Shown here piece after piece: positions 55,559 to 63,835 of a DNA stretch of 64,000 nt. The translations under genes were made by a program, and so were the position numbers. Source of the stretch: Actinokineospora auranticolor (GTDB taxonomy: Bacteria > Actinomycetota > Actinomycetes > Mycobacteriales > Pseudonocardiaceae). The notes beneath the pieces are model-generated. The model worked only from the letters and a program-made list of their open reading frames with translations. It made no database searches and was not told the DNA's origin. Every line of letters begins with the position of its first letter. The first letter of the stretch is position 1. The stretch is from positions 32,280 to 96,279 of the forward strand of contig NZ_PTIX01000027.1 of assembly GCF_002934265.1 (NCBI RefSeq), given 5' to 3'.

Positions 55559-56812
55559 TCACACCCAGCCGGGCATGGGGTGCGCGGCGAGCAGTTCGCG
55601 GATCTCGGCGGCGATCCGGTCCAGCTCGGCTTGATCACTGGCCGCGACGGCCTGGTCGATCCACGCCGCCAACCGGGGCATGTGCTCGACGCCGAGACCA
55701 CGCGTGGTGATCGCCGCCGTGCCCAGCCGGATACCCGACGGGTCGAACGGCTTGCGGGAGTCGAAGGGCACGGAGTTGTAGTTCAGCTCGATGCCCGCGC
55801 GGTCCAGCGCCTGCGCGGCGGGCTTGCCCGCGACGGCCTTGTTCGACAGGTCGACCAGGATCAGGTGGTTGTCGGTGCCGCCGGAGACCAGGTCGAACCC
55901 GCGCTCGATCAGGGCGTCGGCCAGTGCCTTGGCGTTGGCCACCACGGCCGCCGCGTAGTCGCGGAACGCCGGCCGCGCCGCCTCGCCCAGCGCCACCGCG
56001 ATGGCCGCGGTGGTGTGGTTGTGCGGGCCGCCCTGCAGGCCGGGGAACACGGCCTTGTCCAGCGCCTTGGCGTGCTTGGCGTCCGACATCAGCATGGCGC
56101 CGCGCGGGCCGCGCAGGGTCTTGTGCGTGGTCGTGGAGATGATCTGCGCGTGGCCGACCGGCGACGGGTGCGCACCGCCCGCGACCAGGCCCGCGATGTG
56201 CGCGATGTCCGCGACCAGCACCGCGTCCACCTCGGCGGCGATCTCGGCGAAGGCCGGGAAGTCGATGGTGCGCGGGATCGCGGTGCCACCGCAGAAGATC
56301 AGCTTCGGCCGCTCGGCCAGCGCCAGCTCGCGGACCTCGTCGAGGTCGACGCGGCCGGTGTCCTTGCGCACCCCGTACTGCACGGCGTCGAACCACTTGC
56401 CGGTCGCGGAGACGCCCCAGCCGTGGGTCAGGTGGCCACCGGCGGGCAGCGCCATGCCCATGACCTTGTCGCCGGGGTTGACCAGCGCCGTGTAGACCGC
56501 GAGGTTCGCCGGGGAGCCGGAGTACGGCTGCACGTTGGCGTGCTCGACGCCGAACACGGCCTTGGCGCGCTCGATGGCCAGGGTCTCGACCTGGTCGACG
56601 AACTGCTGGCCCTCGTAGTAGCGCTTGCCCGCGTAGCCCTCGGAGTACTTGTTGGTCAGCACCGTGCCCGTGGCCTCCAGCACGGCGGTGGAGACGTAGT
56701 TCTCCGAGGCGATCAACCGGATCTTCTCGTACTGGCGGCGCGCCTCCCCCTCGACCAGGTCGGCGACGGCGGGGTCGGCCGCGGCGAGGTGGGTGATGGC
56801 GGGCTGGTGCAT
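55559..56812 (-). CDS. glyA: Serine hydroxymethyltransferase
   Basis: From ATG 56812 (SD GGAAGGA) the product is 417 residues. IRLIASENYVSTAVLEATGTVLTNKYSEGYAGKRYYEG, VNVQPYSGSPANLAVY (as NVQPYSGSPAN) and the PLP-lysine STTTHKTLRGPRGAML are all present. It interconverts serine and glycine with tetrahydrofolate and supplies one-carbon units, linking it to the fol genes upstream in the window. A ZTP riboswitch precedes it. Confidence 0.97.
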   Translation of the reverse strand: MHQPAITHLAAADPAVADLVEGEARRQYEKIRLIASENYVSTAVLEATGTVLTNKYSEGYAGKRYYEGQQFVDQVETLAIERAKAVFGVEHANVQPYSGSPANLAVYTALVNPGDKVMGMALPAGGHLTHGWGVSATGKWFDAVQYGVRKDTGRVDLDEVRELALAERPKLIFCGGTAIPRTIDFPAFAEIAAEVDAVLVADIAHIAGLVAGGAHPSPVGHAQIISTTTHKTLRGPRGAMLMSDAKHAKALDKAVFPGLQGGPHNHTTAAIAVALGEAARPAFRDYAAAVVANAKALADALIERGFDLVSGGTDNHLILVDLSNKAVAGKPAAQALDRAGIELNYNSVPFDSRKPFDPSGIRLGTAAITTRGLGVEHMPRLAAWIDQAVAASDQAELDRIAAEIRELLAAHPMPGWV

Positions 56813-56845
56813 GTGGCGTCCTTCCGCGGTTCTTGGCTTCGCCGG

Positions 56846-56931
56846 GGACACCCAGGCGTTCGGTGCCACTGTCCGCTGCGGCCGCTCCCCGGTGGTTGAC
56901 CCCACCCGTGCACGCCAGTCACGACCAGGGA
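56846..56931 (-). ncRNA. ZTP (pfl) riboswitch controlling glyA
   Basis: On the minus strand GGTCGTGACTGGCG (56927-56914), CCACCGGGGAGCGGCCGC (56896-56879) and CGCCTGGGTGTCC (56858-56846) occur in the order and spacing of the pfl aptamer. ZTP/ZMP, signals of 10-formyl-THF shortage, turn such genes on. glyA is one of its usual targets in actinobacteria. The glyA SD (GGAAGGA) lies ~30 nt downstream, so the expression platform is probably translational or a short terminator that I cannot fold with confidence. Confidence 0.88.
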
Positions 56932-56956
56932 GAACCATACACTTGACCGGTTGAAG

Positions 56957-56970
56957 TTACTCACGAGTAA
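56957..56970. promoter_or_regulatory. TetR-like operator palindrome between glyA and the thioesterase gene
   Basis: TTACTCACGAGTAA has perfect 6-bp arms around AC. It overlaps the likely promoter of the thioesterase gene: TTGACC at 56943-56948 and TAATAT at 56968-56973. Such TTACTC-N2-GAGTAA sites are typical of TetR-family regulators of lipid metabolism in actinobacteria. No regulator gene is adjacent. Confidence 0.5.
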
Positions 56971-56979
56971 TATGAGGCC

Positions 56980-57432
56980 ATGAGCACAGACCTCGGCTGG
57001 GTCGCCGACGCGATGAAGCAGTCCGTCCCCTGGGTGCGCGCCGCCGGGGTCGAGTTCCTGGAGGTGGCCGCGGACCGGGTCGTGTGCGCGCTGCCGGACG
57101 TCGAGGACCAGCGCAACCACGTCGGCGGACCGCACGCGGCGGTGCTGTTCGGGCTCGCCGAGACCGCGTCGGGCGCGGTCGGGCTGGCGTCGTTCGCGGC
57201 GGAGATGGGCCGGGTGACGCCGCTGGTGGTGCGCTCGGAGATCCGCTACCGCAAGCTCGCGCTCGGCGCGCTGACGGCCGAGGCGGTGCTCGGGCGCAAG
57301 GCGGCGGACGTGGTCGCCGAACTCGAGTCGGGGGTGCGACCGGAGTTCCCCGTGGAGTGCGTGATCCGGGACGCGGCGGGCGTGGTCACCGCCGAGATGA
57401 CGGTCGTGTGGACCCTGCGCCCGGCCCGCTGA
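56980..57432 (+). CDS. Hotdog-fold thioesterase (PaaI/DUF4442 type)
   Basis: The 150-residue protein starts at ATG 56980, so close to the promoter that its leader must be very short. NHVGGPHAAVLFGLAETASGAVGL contains the His and Glu/Asp of the PaaI-like active-site helix, followed by strands LVVRSEIRYRKLALGALTAEAVL and a C-terminal AEMTVVWTLR. It should hydrolyse acyl-CoA or clear stalled aromatic thioesters; the substrate is open. The stop is 1 bp from the convergent LysR stop. Confidence 0.82.
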   Translation: MSTDLGWVADAMKQSVPWVRAAGVEFLEVAADRVVCALPDVEDQRNHVGGPHAAVLFGLAETASGAVGLASFAAEMGRVTPLVVRSEIRYRKLALGALTAEAVLGRKAADVVAELESGVRPEFPVECVIRDAAGVVTAEMTVVWTLRPAR

Positions 57433-57433
57433 G

Positions 57434-58435
57434 TCAGCTGGGGCGGGTCGGCCGGGGTAAGGCCAGGGCCGCGTCCACCTCGACGTGCGCCTCGGGGTGC
57501 TCCTTCCACCACTGCGCGTACGTCGGGTTGCGGTCGACGATCGACCGGTAGGCGTGCGCGACGCAGGCGAACACCTCGTGCCGCCGGTTGCCCAGCACGC
57601 CGTCGAGCCGGATCACCAGCACGACCGGCAACCGCAGCGGCGCGCCGCGCAGCGGGCGGATCTCGAAGCCCGGCCCCCCGAGGGACGCCGGTTGCGCGAG
57701 GCACACCCCGCCCGACGCCGCGAGCGCCATGGCGGTGCGCGCTTCCGTGACGTGGTGCGTGATCCGCGGCGTGAAGCCGACCTTCTCGCACGCCTCCCGG
57801 AACCCCAGCCGGATCGTGTCCTGGTCCGGCGGCGGGACGATCCAGTCCAGGTCGGCCAGGTCCGCCAGGTCGACCTCGTCCTGCTCGGCCAGCGGGCTGT
57901 CGGAGCTGAACGCGACGAACTGCGGCTCCTCGACGATGGTGCGCACCTCGACGTCGCGCAGCATCCGGTGCTCCATGCCCTCGAACCGCTCGAAGACGGC
58001 CAGGTCGGCCTGCTTGGCCGAGATCAGGTCGAGCAGCGCGGGCCCGGAGGAGTCGATCTCGGTGCGCAGTTCCGTGCAGCGCACCCACGCGCGCAGCTCG
58101 GTGATCAGCGCGCTGGTGAACAGCATCGGGCTCGACGCCAGCACCAGCGGCGCCTCGCCGGGGTTCTGGGTGTGCGTGCGGGCCGAGGCGAGCAGCGCGG
58201 ACATGTCCTCCAGGACGACCCGGGCGGAGCGCACTACGCTGCGCCCCAGTTCGGTGGGCACGCTGCCGTTGGACGAGCGGCGGAACAGCTCGCCGCCGAC
58301 CAGGCGCTCGATGGAACGCAGCTGCGCGGTCAGGGCCGGTTGGGTGACGCCGAGCCGGATGGCCGCCTTGGACACACTGCCTTCCTCCGCGATCGCGCAG
58401 ATCGCCCGGAGGTGCCGGAGTTCGAGTTCGGCCAT
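57434..58435 (-). CDS. LysR-family transcriptional regulator
   Basis: ATG 58435, 333 residues. The N-terminal helix-turn-helix LELRHLRAICAIAEEGSVSKAAIRLGVTQPALTAQLRSIERLVGGELFRRS is standard, and residues ~95-300 form the periplasmic-binding-like ligand domain. The C-terminal ~35 residues extend beyond the usual LysR length. It sits between a thioesterase gene and the decayed gamma-CA gene. Its target is unknown; a divergent partner, the usual LysR target, is absent, because the region upstream encodes the same-strand remnant at 58622. Confidence 0.9.
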   Translation of the reverse strand: MAELELRHLRAICAIAEEGSVSKAAIRLGVTQPALTAQLRSIERLVGGELFRRSSNGSVPTELGRSVVRSARVVLEDMSALLASARTHTQNPGEAPLVLASSPMLFTSALITELRAWVRCTELRTEIDSSGPALLDLISAKQADLAVFERFEGMEHRMLRDVEVRTIVEEPQFVAFSSDSPLAEQDEVDLADLADLDWIVPPPDQDTIRLGFREACEKVGFTPRITHHVTEARTAMALAASGGVCLAQPASLGGPGFEIRPLRGAPLRLPVVLVIRLDGVLGNRRHEVFACVAHAYRSIVDRNPTYAQWWKEHPEAHVEVDAALALPRPTRPS

Positions 58436-58577
58436 AAGGGGAATTGATACCCCGTTCGGATGAGGTCCGGCTAGGGGGACCGGGCATATTTCTCCACATC
58501 CGGTTCTCGCGCGGACTGCCCCTACCAGGATCCGCGCAGGCCCCGGGGGCACAACTCCCGGAGTCCGGCCAGAACTT

Positions 58578-58619
58578 CCGGTGCCCGGCACCGCCCACCC
58601 ATGGCGTGCCGGGCACCGG
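58578..58619 (-). terminator. Terminator after the gamma-CA-like remnant
   Basis: CCGGTGCCCGGCAC (58578-58591) pairs with GTGCCGGGCACCGG (58606-58619) around a 14-nt loop, 3 bp past the remnant's stop. Confidence 0.75.
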
Positions 58620-58621
58620 CT

Positions 58622-58981
58622 TCACTGCTTTCCGGAGTCCTCGACCGGGCTGGTCCCCGCCGCGTGCCTGCGCGCCAACTCCCGGTAGATCTCCGCGTTG
58701 TGGTCGACCCAGACCTTCGGCCCGCCCGCCAGCGGCACCTGCCGCTTCGCCGGGACGCCCATCGCCACCACCTCCGGCGGGACCTCCGTGCCCGGGCCGA
58801 CCATGGCCCCGGCGGCGATGAGGGTCCGCGCGCCGATCACCGCGCCGTCCTGGATGGTGGCGCCGTACCAGACCGAGGCGCCCGGACCCACGGTGACGTC
58901 ACCGATCAGGGTCGCGGTGGGTGCGATCCAGGCCGTCGGGTCGCCGCGAGGGCTCTTGCCCTCGAAGGAGTACAGGGGCGT
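58622..58981 (-). pseudogene. Gamma-carbonic-anhydrase-like gene with internal deletion and lost start
   Basis: The minus-strand frame reads [ACG]PLYSFEGKSPRGDPTAWIAPTATLIGDVTV then GPGASVWYGATIQDGAVIGARTLIAAGAMVGPGTEVP and ends WVDHNAEIYRELARRHAAG. Both ends are clearly those of LbetaH gamma-CA family proteins (~175 residues). About 65 residues between SVWYGA and TIQDGAVIG are missing in frame, and with them all three zinc-binding His. The usual initiator Met is ACG at 58981-58979; the first standard start is GTG 58891, which leaves 89 residues. The gene is probably decayed; a shortened non-catalytic acyltransferase-like coil is the alternative. Confidence 0.65.
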
Positions 58982-58983
58982 TA

Positions 58984-59001
58984 CCCCACAGTAATGTGGG
59001 G
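58984..59001. promoter_or_regulatory. Inverted repeat between divergent starts
   Basis: CCCCACA (58984-58990) and TGTGGGG (58995-59001) form a perfect 7-bp inverted repeat with a GTAA spacer, ending 3 bp before the ATG of the oxidoreductase gene. Confidence 0.5.
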
Positions 59002-59004
59002 CGC

Positions 59005-59991
59005 ATGAGGCTGGACGCAGGCGGTTACGCCGCGACTGTGGTCGAGGCCGGTGAGCGCGTAGTGGCCGCCGAGCGCGACGGCTACGACGGTGTGTGGGTT
59101 CCCGAGACGCAGATCGACCCGTTCGTGGGGGTGGCGGTCGGCGCGGACCGCACCGAGCGGATCGAGTTGGTCACCGGGATCGCGGTGGCGTTCGCCCGCA
59201 ATCCGATGACCGTCGCCGTGCAGGCCAACGACTTGCAAACGCTCTCGGGTGGGCGGTTCGTGCTCGGCCTGGGCTCCCAGGTCAAACCGCACATCACCAA
59301 GCGCTTCGGGATGCCGTGGTCGGCGCCCGCCGCGCGGATGCGGGAGTTCGTGCTGGCCGTGCGGGCCATCTGGGCGAGCTTCGAGACCGGTGCGCGGCTG
59401 CGGTTCCTGGGCGAGTTCTACCGGCACACGCTGATGACGCCGTTCTTCGACCCCGGCCCCAACCCGTTCGGCAACCCCAAGATCTACCTCGCCGCGGTGG
59501 GGCCGTTGATGACCGAGGTCGCCGGTGAAGTGGCCGACGGCGTGCTCTGCCACGGTTTCTCCACCGAGCGCTACCTGCGCGAGGTGACGCTCCCCGCGCT
59601 GGAACGCGGTAGGGCGAAAGTCGGTAAGACGCTCGACGGGTTCGACATCAGCGGTCCGGCGTTCATCGCGACCGGCGCGTCGGAGGAGGAGATGACGGCG
59701 TCGCTTGCCGAGGCGCGAAAGCAGATCGCGTTCTACGGTTCGACACCGTCTTACCGGCCCGTGCTCGACTTCCACGGCTGGGGCGCCTTGCACGACGAGT
59801 TGAACGCGTTGTCCAAGCGGGGTCGGTGGGACGAGATGTCCGCCCTTGTCGACGACGACGTCCTGCACGCGTTCGCCGTGGTCGGTGAGCCCACTGCGGC
59901 GGCGACGGAGATCCGCCGCCGCTACGGCGATGTGGTCACCCGGATGTCGGTGCCCTTACCGGTCGCGAAAGCCCTACGCGACGCGGATTAG
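59005..59991 (+). CDS. TIGR03617-type F420-dependent LLM oxidoreductase
   Basis: The 328-residue protein starts at ATG 59005, so near the inverted repeat that the mRNA is likely leaderless. It has the luciferase-like TIM barrel: GVWVPETQIDPFVGVAV, IELVTGIAVAFARNPMTVAVQANDLQTLSGGRFVLGLGSQVKPHITKRFGMPW and later NPKIYLAAVGPLMTEVAGEVADGVLCHGFST. These match the TIGR03617 subgroup thought to use F420. The substrate is unknown. Its 3' end overlaps the convergent surface-protein gene by 18 bp. Confidence 0.88.
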   Translation: MRLDAGGYAATVVEAGERVVAAERDGYDGVWVPETQIDPFVGVAVGADRTERIELVTGIAVAFARNPMTVAVQANDLQTLSGGRFVLGLGSQVKPHITKRFGMPWSAPAARMREFVLAVRAIWASFETGARLRFLGEFYRHTLMTPFFDPGPNPFGNPKIYLAAVGPLMTEVAGEVADGVLCHGFSTERYLREVTLPALERGRAKVGKTLDGFDISGPAFIATGASEEEMTASLAEARKQIAFYGSTPSYRPVLDFHGWGALHDELNALSKRGRWDEMSALVDDDVLHAFAVVGEPTAAATEIRRRYGDVVTRMSVPLPVAKALRDAD

Positions 59992-60960
59992 CGCGGCACC
60001 GGCCAGGACGAAGAACACCAGCACGACCAGCGTCCCGGAGTTGCCGCTCGTCGAACTGGTGACGAGCTGGTCGACCGATCCGCTCAGCACGACCCCGCAG
60101 TCCGCGAACACCGTGTGCCTGCCCGGCTGCACCCGCTCGAACTCCACCGGCGCGGTGAACTCACCGTTGCCGTCGGACATCGACTCGCCGACCTTGTCGC
60201 CCTCGGAGGTGAGGAGAACCGTCCGATTGGGCTCACAACCGGTTCCCTTGGCGACCAAGGGGTCCCCGGGCCGGACGCTCTTGCGGTCGAGCTCCAGCCC
60301 CCCGTCGGGTTCCGGGACGTCCGTGACCGGGATCTCAGGCGTCGTGCCGGGCGGCGGGGCCGTACCGTCCGATGTGGACGTCACAGTCTGCGTAGTGGTG
60401 CCATCCGTCGAGATCGTTGGCGTTGTGGTGAATCCCGGCCGCGTTGTTATGACCGTGACCGGCGGACGGGTCGTCGAGGAGTTGCCGCCCGGTGGGATGG
60501 TCGTCACCGGGGGAACCGTCGTCACCGGCGGTGTGGTCGTAGTGACTGGCGGAACTCTCGTTGTAGTCGTAGTAGTAGTGGTGGTGGGCGGCAATATCGA
60601 GGTCACGGTGAAGCGGGTGACCGCGGACGTCTCACCGCAGGTACCCGTGATGGCGTAGGTGCCCGCTTTCGCCGTCCCGGGCGCGGTGGCGCTCACCGAA
60701 CCGGTGTTGGGCGGCGGCGATCCGGGGGATGACGGGATCGAGGTCAACGCCGAGCTGAACGTGATGATCTTGCAGCCGGTGTTCGGCCGCAGGGTCCACC
60801 CGATGGCGAAGGTGGTGCCCGCGGGACCGGCCGCGGGCTTGATCGTCAGGTTGAACGTCACCGCGGCCGGTGCCGCGCCCGCCTGCGAGACGGGGGCCAC
60901 GGCGAGGAAAACCGCCAGACCCGCAACGGCCAAGCCGGTTAAGCGTCCTCCACTGCGCAC
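59974..60960 (-). CDS. Secreted, membrane-anchored Thr/Pro-rich surface protein
   Basis: GTG 60960 has AGGAG 8 nt upstream; 328 residues. A Sec signal (GLAVAGLAVFLAVAPVSQAGA) is followed by a beta domain with two Cys (GCKIITFSSAL, GTCGETSAV), a ~110-residue Thr/Pro-rich stalk (TTTTTTTTTRVPPVTTTTPPVTTVPP), a second beta domain (KSVRPGDPLVAKGTGCEPNRTVLL) and a C-terminal helix (TLVVLVFFVLAGAALIRVA). It probably stands on the outer face with the stalk spanning the wall, possibly O-glycosylated. It has no LPXTG. The partner or ligand is unknown. Confidence 0.7.
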   Translation of the reverse strand: MRSGGRLTGLAVAGLAVFLAVAPVSQAGAAPAAVTFNLTIKPAAGPAGTTFAIGWTLRPNTGCKIITFSSALTSIPSSPGSPPPNTGSVSATAPGTAKAGTYAITGTCGETSAVTRFTVTSILPPTTTTTTTTTRVPPVTTTTPPVTTVPPVTTIPPGGNSSTTRPPVTVITTRPGFTTTPTISTDGTTTQTVTSTSDGTAPPPGTTPEIPVTDVPEPDGGLELDRKSVRPGDPLVAKGTGCEPNRTVLLTSEGDKVGESMSDGNGEFTAPVEFERVQPGRHTVFADCGVVLSGSVDQLVTSSTSGNSGTLVVLVFFVLAGAALIRVA

Positions 60961-61069
60961 GACCGACACTCCTGTCCGTATCCCTGATCCGGCGGAACGC
61001 CCCGGACGAGGCCCCGGCCCGTTGTAGCATTCCGCCTCGATCGGGCCCGCCTCAACTCCGGAGTCCTCC

Positions 61070-62083
61070 ATGGGACGTCTTATCGCGGCGACGGTTGCCC
61101 TCGTGACGGCCGCGCTGGTGCTCGGCGCGACCCCAGCGGTCGCGCAAGAGGTGGGCGACTCGCTCAGGGTGACGGTCACTCTGGACGGTCAGGACATCAC
61201 CGACCGCACCGTCACCCTCGACCCCGGGAAACCGGCCGAGCTGTCCGTGACGGCCGAGAACCGGGGCCCGACGGCCCAGAAGGTCCGGCTGATCCGGATC
61301 TCCGGTGTGGCCCTGGCCCTGACGTTCTTCGCCTACGACACCAACCTGCCCTTCGAGGTCCCGTCCGGCGGGCGCGTGGTGCGCACGTTCCCACTCGACG
61401 TGCGCGACCTCGACGGTCAGGCCACCGGCCTGCTGCCGACCTCGGTGGAACTGCTCGCCGAGGACCGCACCGTGCTCGGCGGCGTGGACACGATCGCCGA
61501 CGTGCGCGGCACCGTCTGGTCGGTGTACGGCCTGTTCGGCCTGCTGATGCTGGCGCTGACCGCGGCGATCTGGGCCACCGTGCTGTTCGCCCTCGCGCGG
61601 CACCGGCTGTCCCCCAACCGGTTCCGCCGCGCGCTGCGGTTCCTGCCCGCGGGCCTGGGCACCGGGCTGGTCGCGGTGGTGACGCTGTCGGTACTCCGTT
61701 TGGTGCCACCCGTGGCGCTGGTGGAGATCCCGATCGTGCTGGGCGCCGCGGCGATCGCCATGGTGCTCGGCTTCCTGACCCCGCACCCGGTGCCGCCACT
61801 GCCCACACCGGACGCCCCGCTCGACGGTCCGACGGTCGGCATGACGGCCCGCTACACCGGCGCGCAGCCGCCGGTGGTGGCCCAGCCGGAGTACGGCACG
61901 CAGGTCACGCCCGCCGCGCCGACATCGATTCACCAGCAGGCGGGTCTGCTCGACGAGTTCATCAAGGACGACCACGCGGGCGCCACCCAGGCACTGCCCG
62001 TACCGCCGACCGACGCGACCCAGGCGCTGCCCGCGCCCGGCGCCGCCAAGCCCGATCCGGACACCCCGAGGTGGCCTGAATGA
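61070..62083 (+). CDS. Membrane protein with extracytoplasmic beta domain and cytoplasmic ATQALP motifs, coupled to a kinase
   Basis: ATG 61070, 337 residues. A signal peptide (LIAATVALVTAALVLGATPAVAQ) precedes a beta domain (~26-140), then three or four membrane segments (~148-250). The cytoplasmic tail (~260-337) carries two ATQALP motifs, TQVTP and HQQAGLLDEFIKDD. The ATGA overlap with the kinase gene suggests joint synthesis. ATQALP resembles the TQ sites phosphorylated by PknB-type kinases, so the tail may be a substrate of that kinase; this is inference. I do not recognise the beta domain. Confidence 0.72.
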   Translation: MGRLIAATVALVTAALVLGATPAVAQEVGDSLRVTVTLDGQDITDRTVTLDPGKPAELSVTAENRGPTAQKVRLIRISGVALALTFFAYDTNLPFEVPSGGRVVRTFPLDVRDLDGQATGLLPTSVELLAEDRTVLGGVDTIADVRGTVWSVYGLFGLLMLALTAAIWATVLFALARHRLSPNRFRRALRFLPAGLGTGLVAVVTLSVLRLVPPVALVEIPIVLGAAAIAMVLGFLTPHPVPPLPTPDAPLDGPTVGMTARYTGAQPPVVAQPEYGTQVTPAAPTSIHQQAGLLDEFIKDDHAGATQALPVPPTDATQALPAPGAAKPDPDTPRWPE

Positions 62084-63819
62084 CCGCACCCGCCGGGCTC
62101 ACCGCGGCGCTGCCGCAGTACGCCATCGGCCAGAAGATCGGCTCCGGCGGCATGGGGGTGGTCTACGAGGGCGTGCACCGGTCGCTCGGCAGGCACGTGG
62201 CGATCAAGCAGCTGCCATCCGACGTGGTCGGCGACGTCGAGGTCAACGCCCGGTTCGACCGCGAGGCCCGGGTGCTGGCCAGCCTCGACCACCCGCACAT
62301 CGTGCCGGTCTACGACTACGTGCAGACCGGCCACGACAACCTGCTGGTGATGGAGAAGCTCGACGGCGGCACGGTCTACGACCGCTTCCGCGGCCCCGGC
62401 CTGACCGGTGAGCAGACCTGCGCGATCGCCCTGGCCATGCTCGGCGGTCTGCACGCCGCGCACGCCGCCGGGGTGCTGCACCTGGACATCAAGCCGAAGA
62501 ACCTGCTGTTCACCTCGGCCGGGCTGCTCAAGGTGGCCGACTTCGGCATCGCCCAGGTGGTCAGCGAGGGCGCGACCTTGATGACCCACGCGGGCGAGGT
62601 GCTGGGCACCCCGGCCTACATCGCCCCCGAGCAGGCGATGGGCAACGCGCTCACCCCCGCCGCGGACATCTACTCGGCGGGCACGGTGCTGTACGAGCTG
62701 CTGTGCGGCGAGCTGCCGTACGACCGCACGCGCGGCGCGGTGAGCATGATGCGGCAGCGCATCTTCAACGACCCGCGACCGCTACCGCGCGTGCCGGACC
62801 CGCTGTCCACAGTGGTCATGCGGAGCCTGGCCCGCGACCCGCAGCACCGCTACCGCGACGCCGAGGCGTTCGCCATCGACCTGAGCGCGGCGGCGACGGC
62901 GGTGTTCGGCCAGGGGTGGCTGGAGCGCTCGGCGGTGCCGGTGCACCTGGCGCCGCGGGTGAGCGGCGCGATCTCGCAGCAGCTGACCCGTCAGCCGGAC
63001 CTGCCGACGGTGGTCACGCCGCCGATCCGGGCGACCGCCCAGGACTCGACCCGCACCCTGGACCCGGGCGACTTCCGCGGCAAGCAGCTGCGGCCCGCGC
63101 GTGAGCTGATCCAGCAGCCGACCGGCCCCTCGCCGCTGTGGCCCGCGCTCGCGGCGGCGGTGGCCCTGGTCGCGATGGTCGTGGTGCCGTTCCTCGCGCC
63201 CAAGGCGCAGGACCACCCGAGCAGCCCGATCACGATCCAGGGCAAGGCCTTGAGCGGTCCCGTCGAGGTGGACCTGACCAAGGAGTTCACCGTCGAGGGG
63301 ACGATCGAGCGACCCGGGACCGTCAAGTTCGACCTGAACGCCGCGGGCATCCCCTTCGGCAGCTCGATCATGCAGAACGTCCGCCCCGCGGCCGACCGGA
63401 CCTTCCGGGCCGAGATCACCCCGGACCCGCTGATGCGGTGGCTGGCGGGCGGCGCGGCGACCGGGTCGATCACGGTCGGCGACCAACCCCCGGTGGAGTT
63501 CACCCTGGCGTCGTCGGTGCACCCGATGGCCACGGCGATGGGCACCGGCAGCCTCCTGCTGGCCCTGTTCGCCGTGGCCTACGTCGAGTCCCTGATGCGC
63601 GCGCTGCGGCGCGGCTACCGCAGGCCCGCCGCGCCGGTCGCGGCGCTGCTGCTGGGTGCCCTGTTCGGCGGTGCGCTGTGGCTGTTCACCTGCGCCCTGT
63701 CCAGCCGCGAACCGGCGGCGGGCTACGGCGTCGGCGCGGCGATCGCGGGTGGCCTGGCGGCCGCGGGCTTCGTGCTCGCGACCGCGTGGGCGGCCCGTCG
63801 ACGGGTCCTGGCGGCCTAG
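62080..63819 (+). CDS. Ser/Thr protein kinase with multi-TM C-terminus
   Basis: ATG 62080, 579 residues. Residues ~14-265 are a Hanks-type kinase: glycine loop IGSGGMGVVYEG, catalytic K43 (VAIKQL), catalytic loop HLDIKPKNLL with H134 and D136 (HLD instead of HRD), DFG at D154 and GTPAYIAPEQ. A juxtamembrane linker carries likely autophosphorylation sites, one helix (WPALAAAVALVAMVVVPFLA, ~348-367) leads to an extracytoplasmic domain (~370-475), and three more helices end the protein, unlike PknB with PASTA repeats. The coupled upstream membrane protein is the obvious partner. The HLD change may make it a non-RD-type kinase. Confidence 0.9.
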   Translation: MTAPAGLTAALPQYAIGQKIGSGGMGVVYEGVHRSLGRHVAIKQLPSDVVGDVEVNARFDREARVLASLDHPHIVPVYDYVQTGHDNLLVMEKLDGGTVYDRFRGPGLTGEQTCAIALAMLGGLHAAHAAGVLHLDIKPKNLLFTSAGLLKVADFGIAQVVSEGATLMTHAGEVLGTPAYIAPEQAMGNALTPAADIYSAGTVLYELLCGELPYDRTRGAVSMMRQRIFNDPRPLPRVPDPLSTVVMRSLARDPQHRYRDAEAFAIDLSAAATAVFGQGWLERSAVPVHLAPRVSGAISQQLTRQPDLPTVVTPPIRATAQDSTRTLDPGDFRGKQLRPARELIQQPTGPSPLWPALAAAVALVAMVVVPFLAPKAQDHPSSPITIQGKALSGPVEVDLTKEFTVEGTIERPGTVKFDLNAAGIPFGSSIMQNVRPAADRTFRAEITPDPLMRWLAGGAATGSITVGDQPPVEFTLASSVHPMATAMGTGSLLLALFAVAYVESLMRALRRGYRRPAAPVAALLLGALFGGALWLFTCALSSREPAAGYGVGAAIAGGLAAAGFVLATAWAARRRVLAA

Positions 63820-63835
63820 GCGCAATGCCGGTCGG

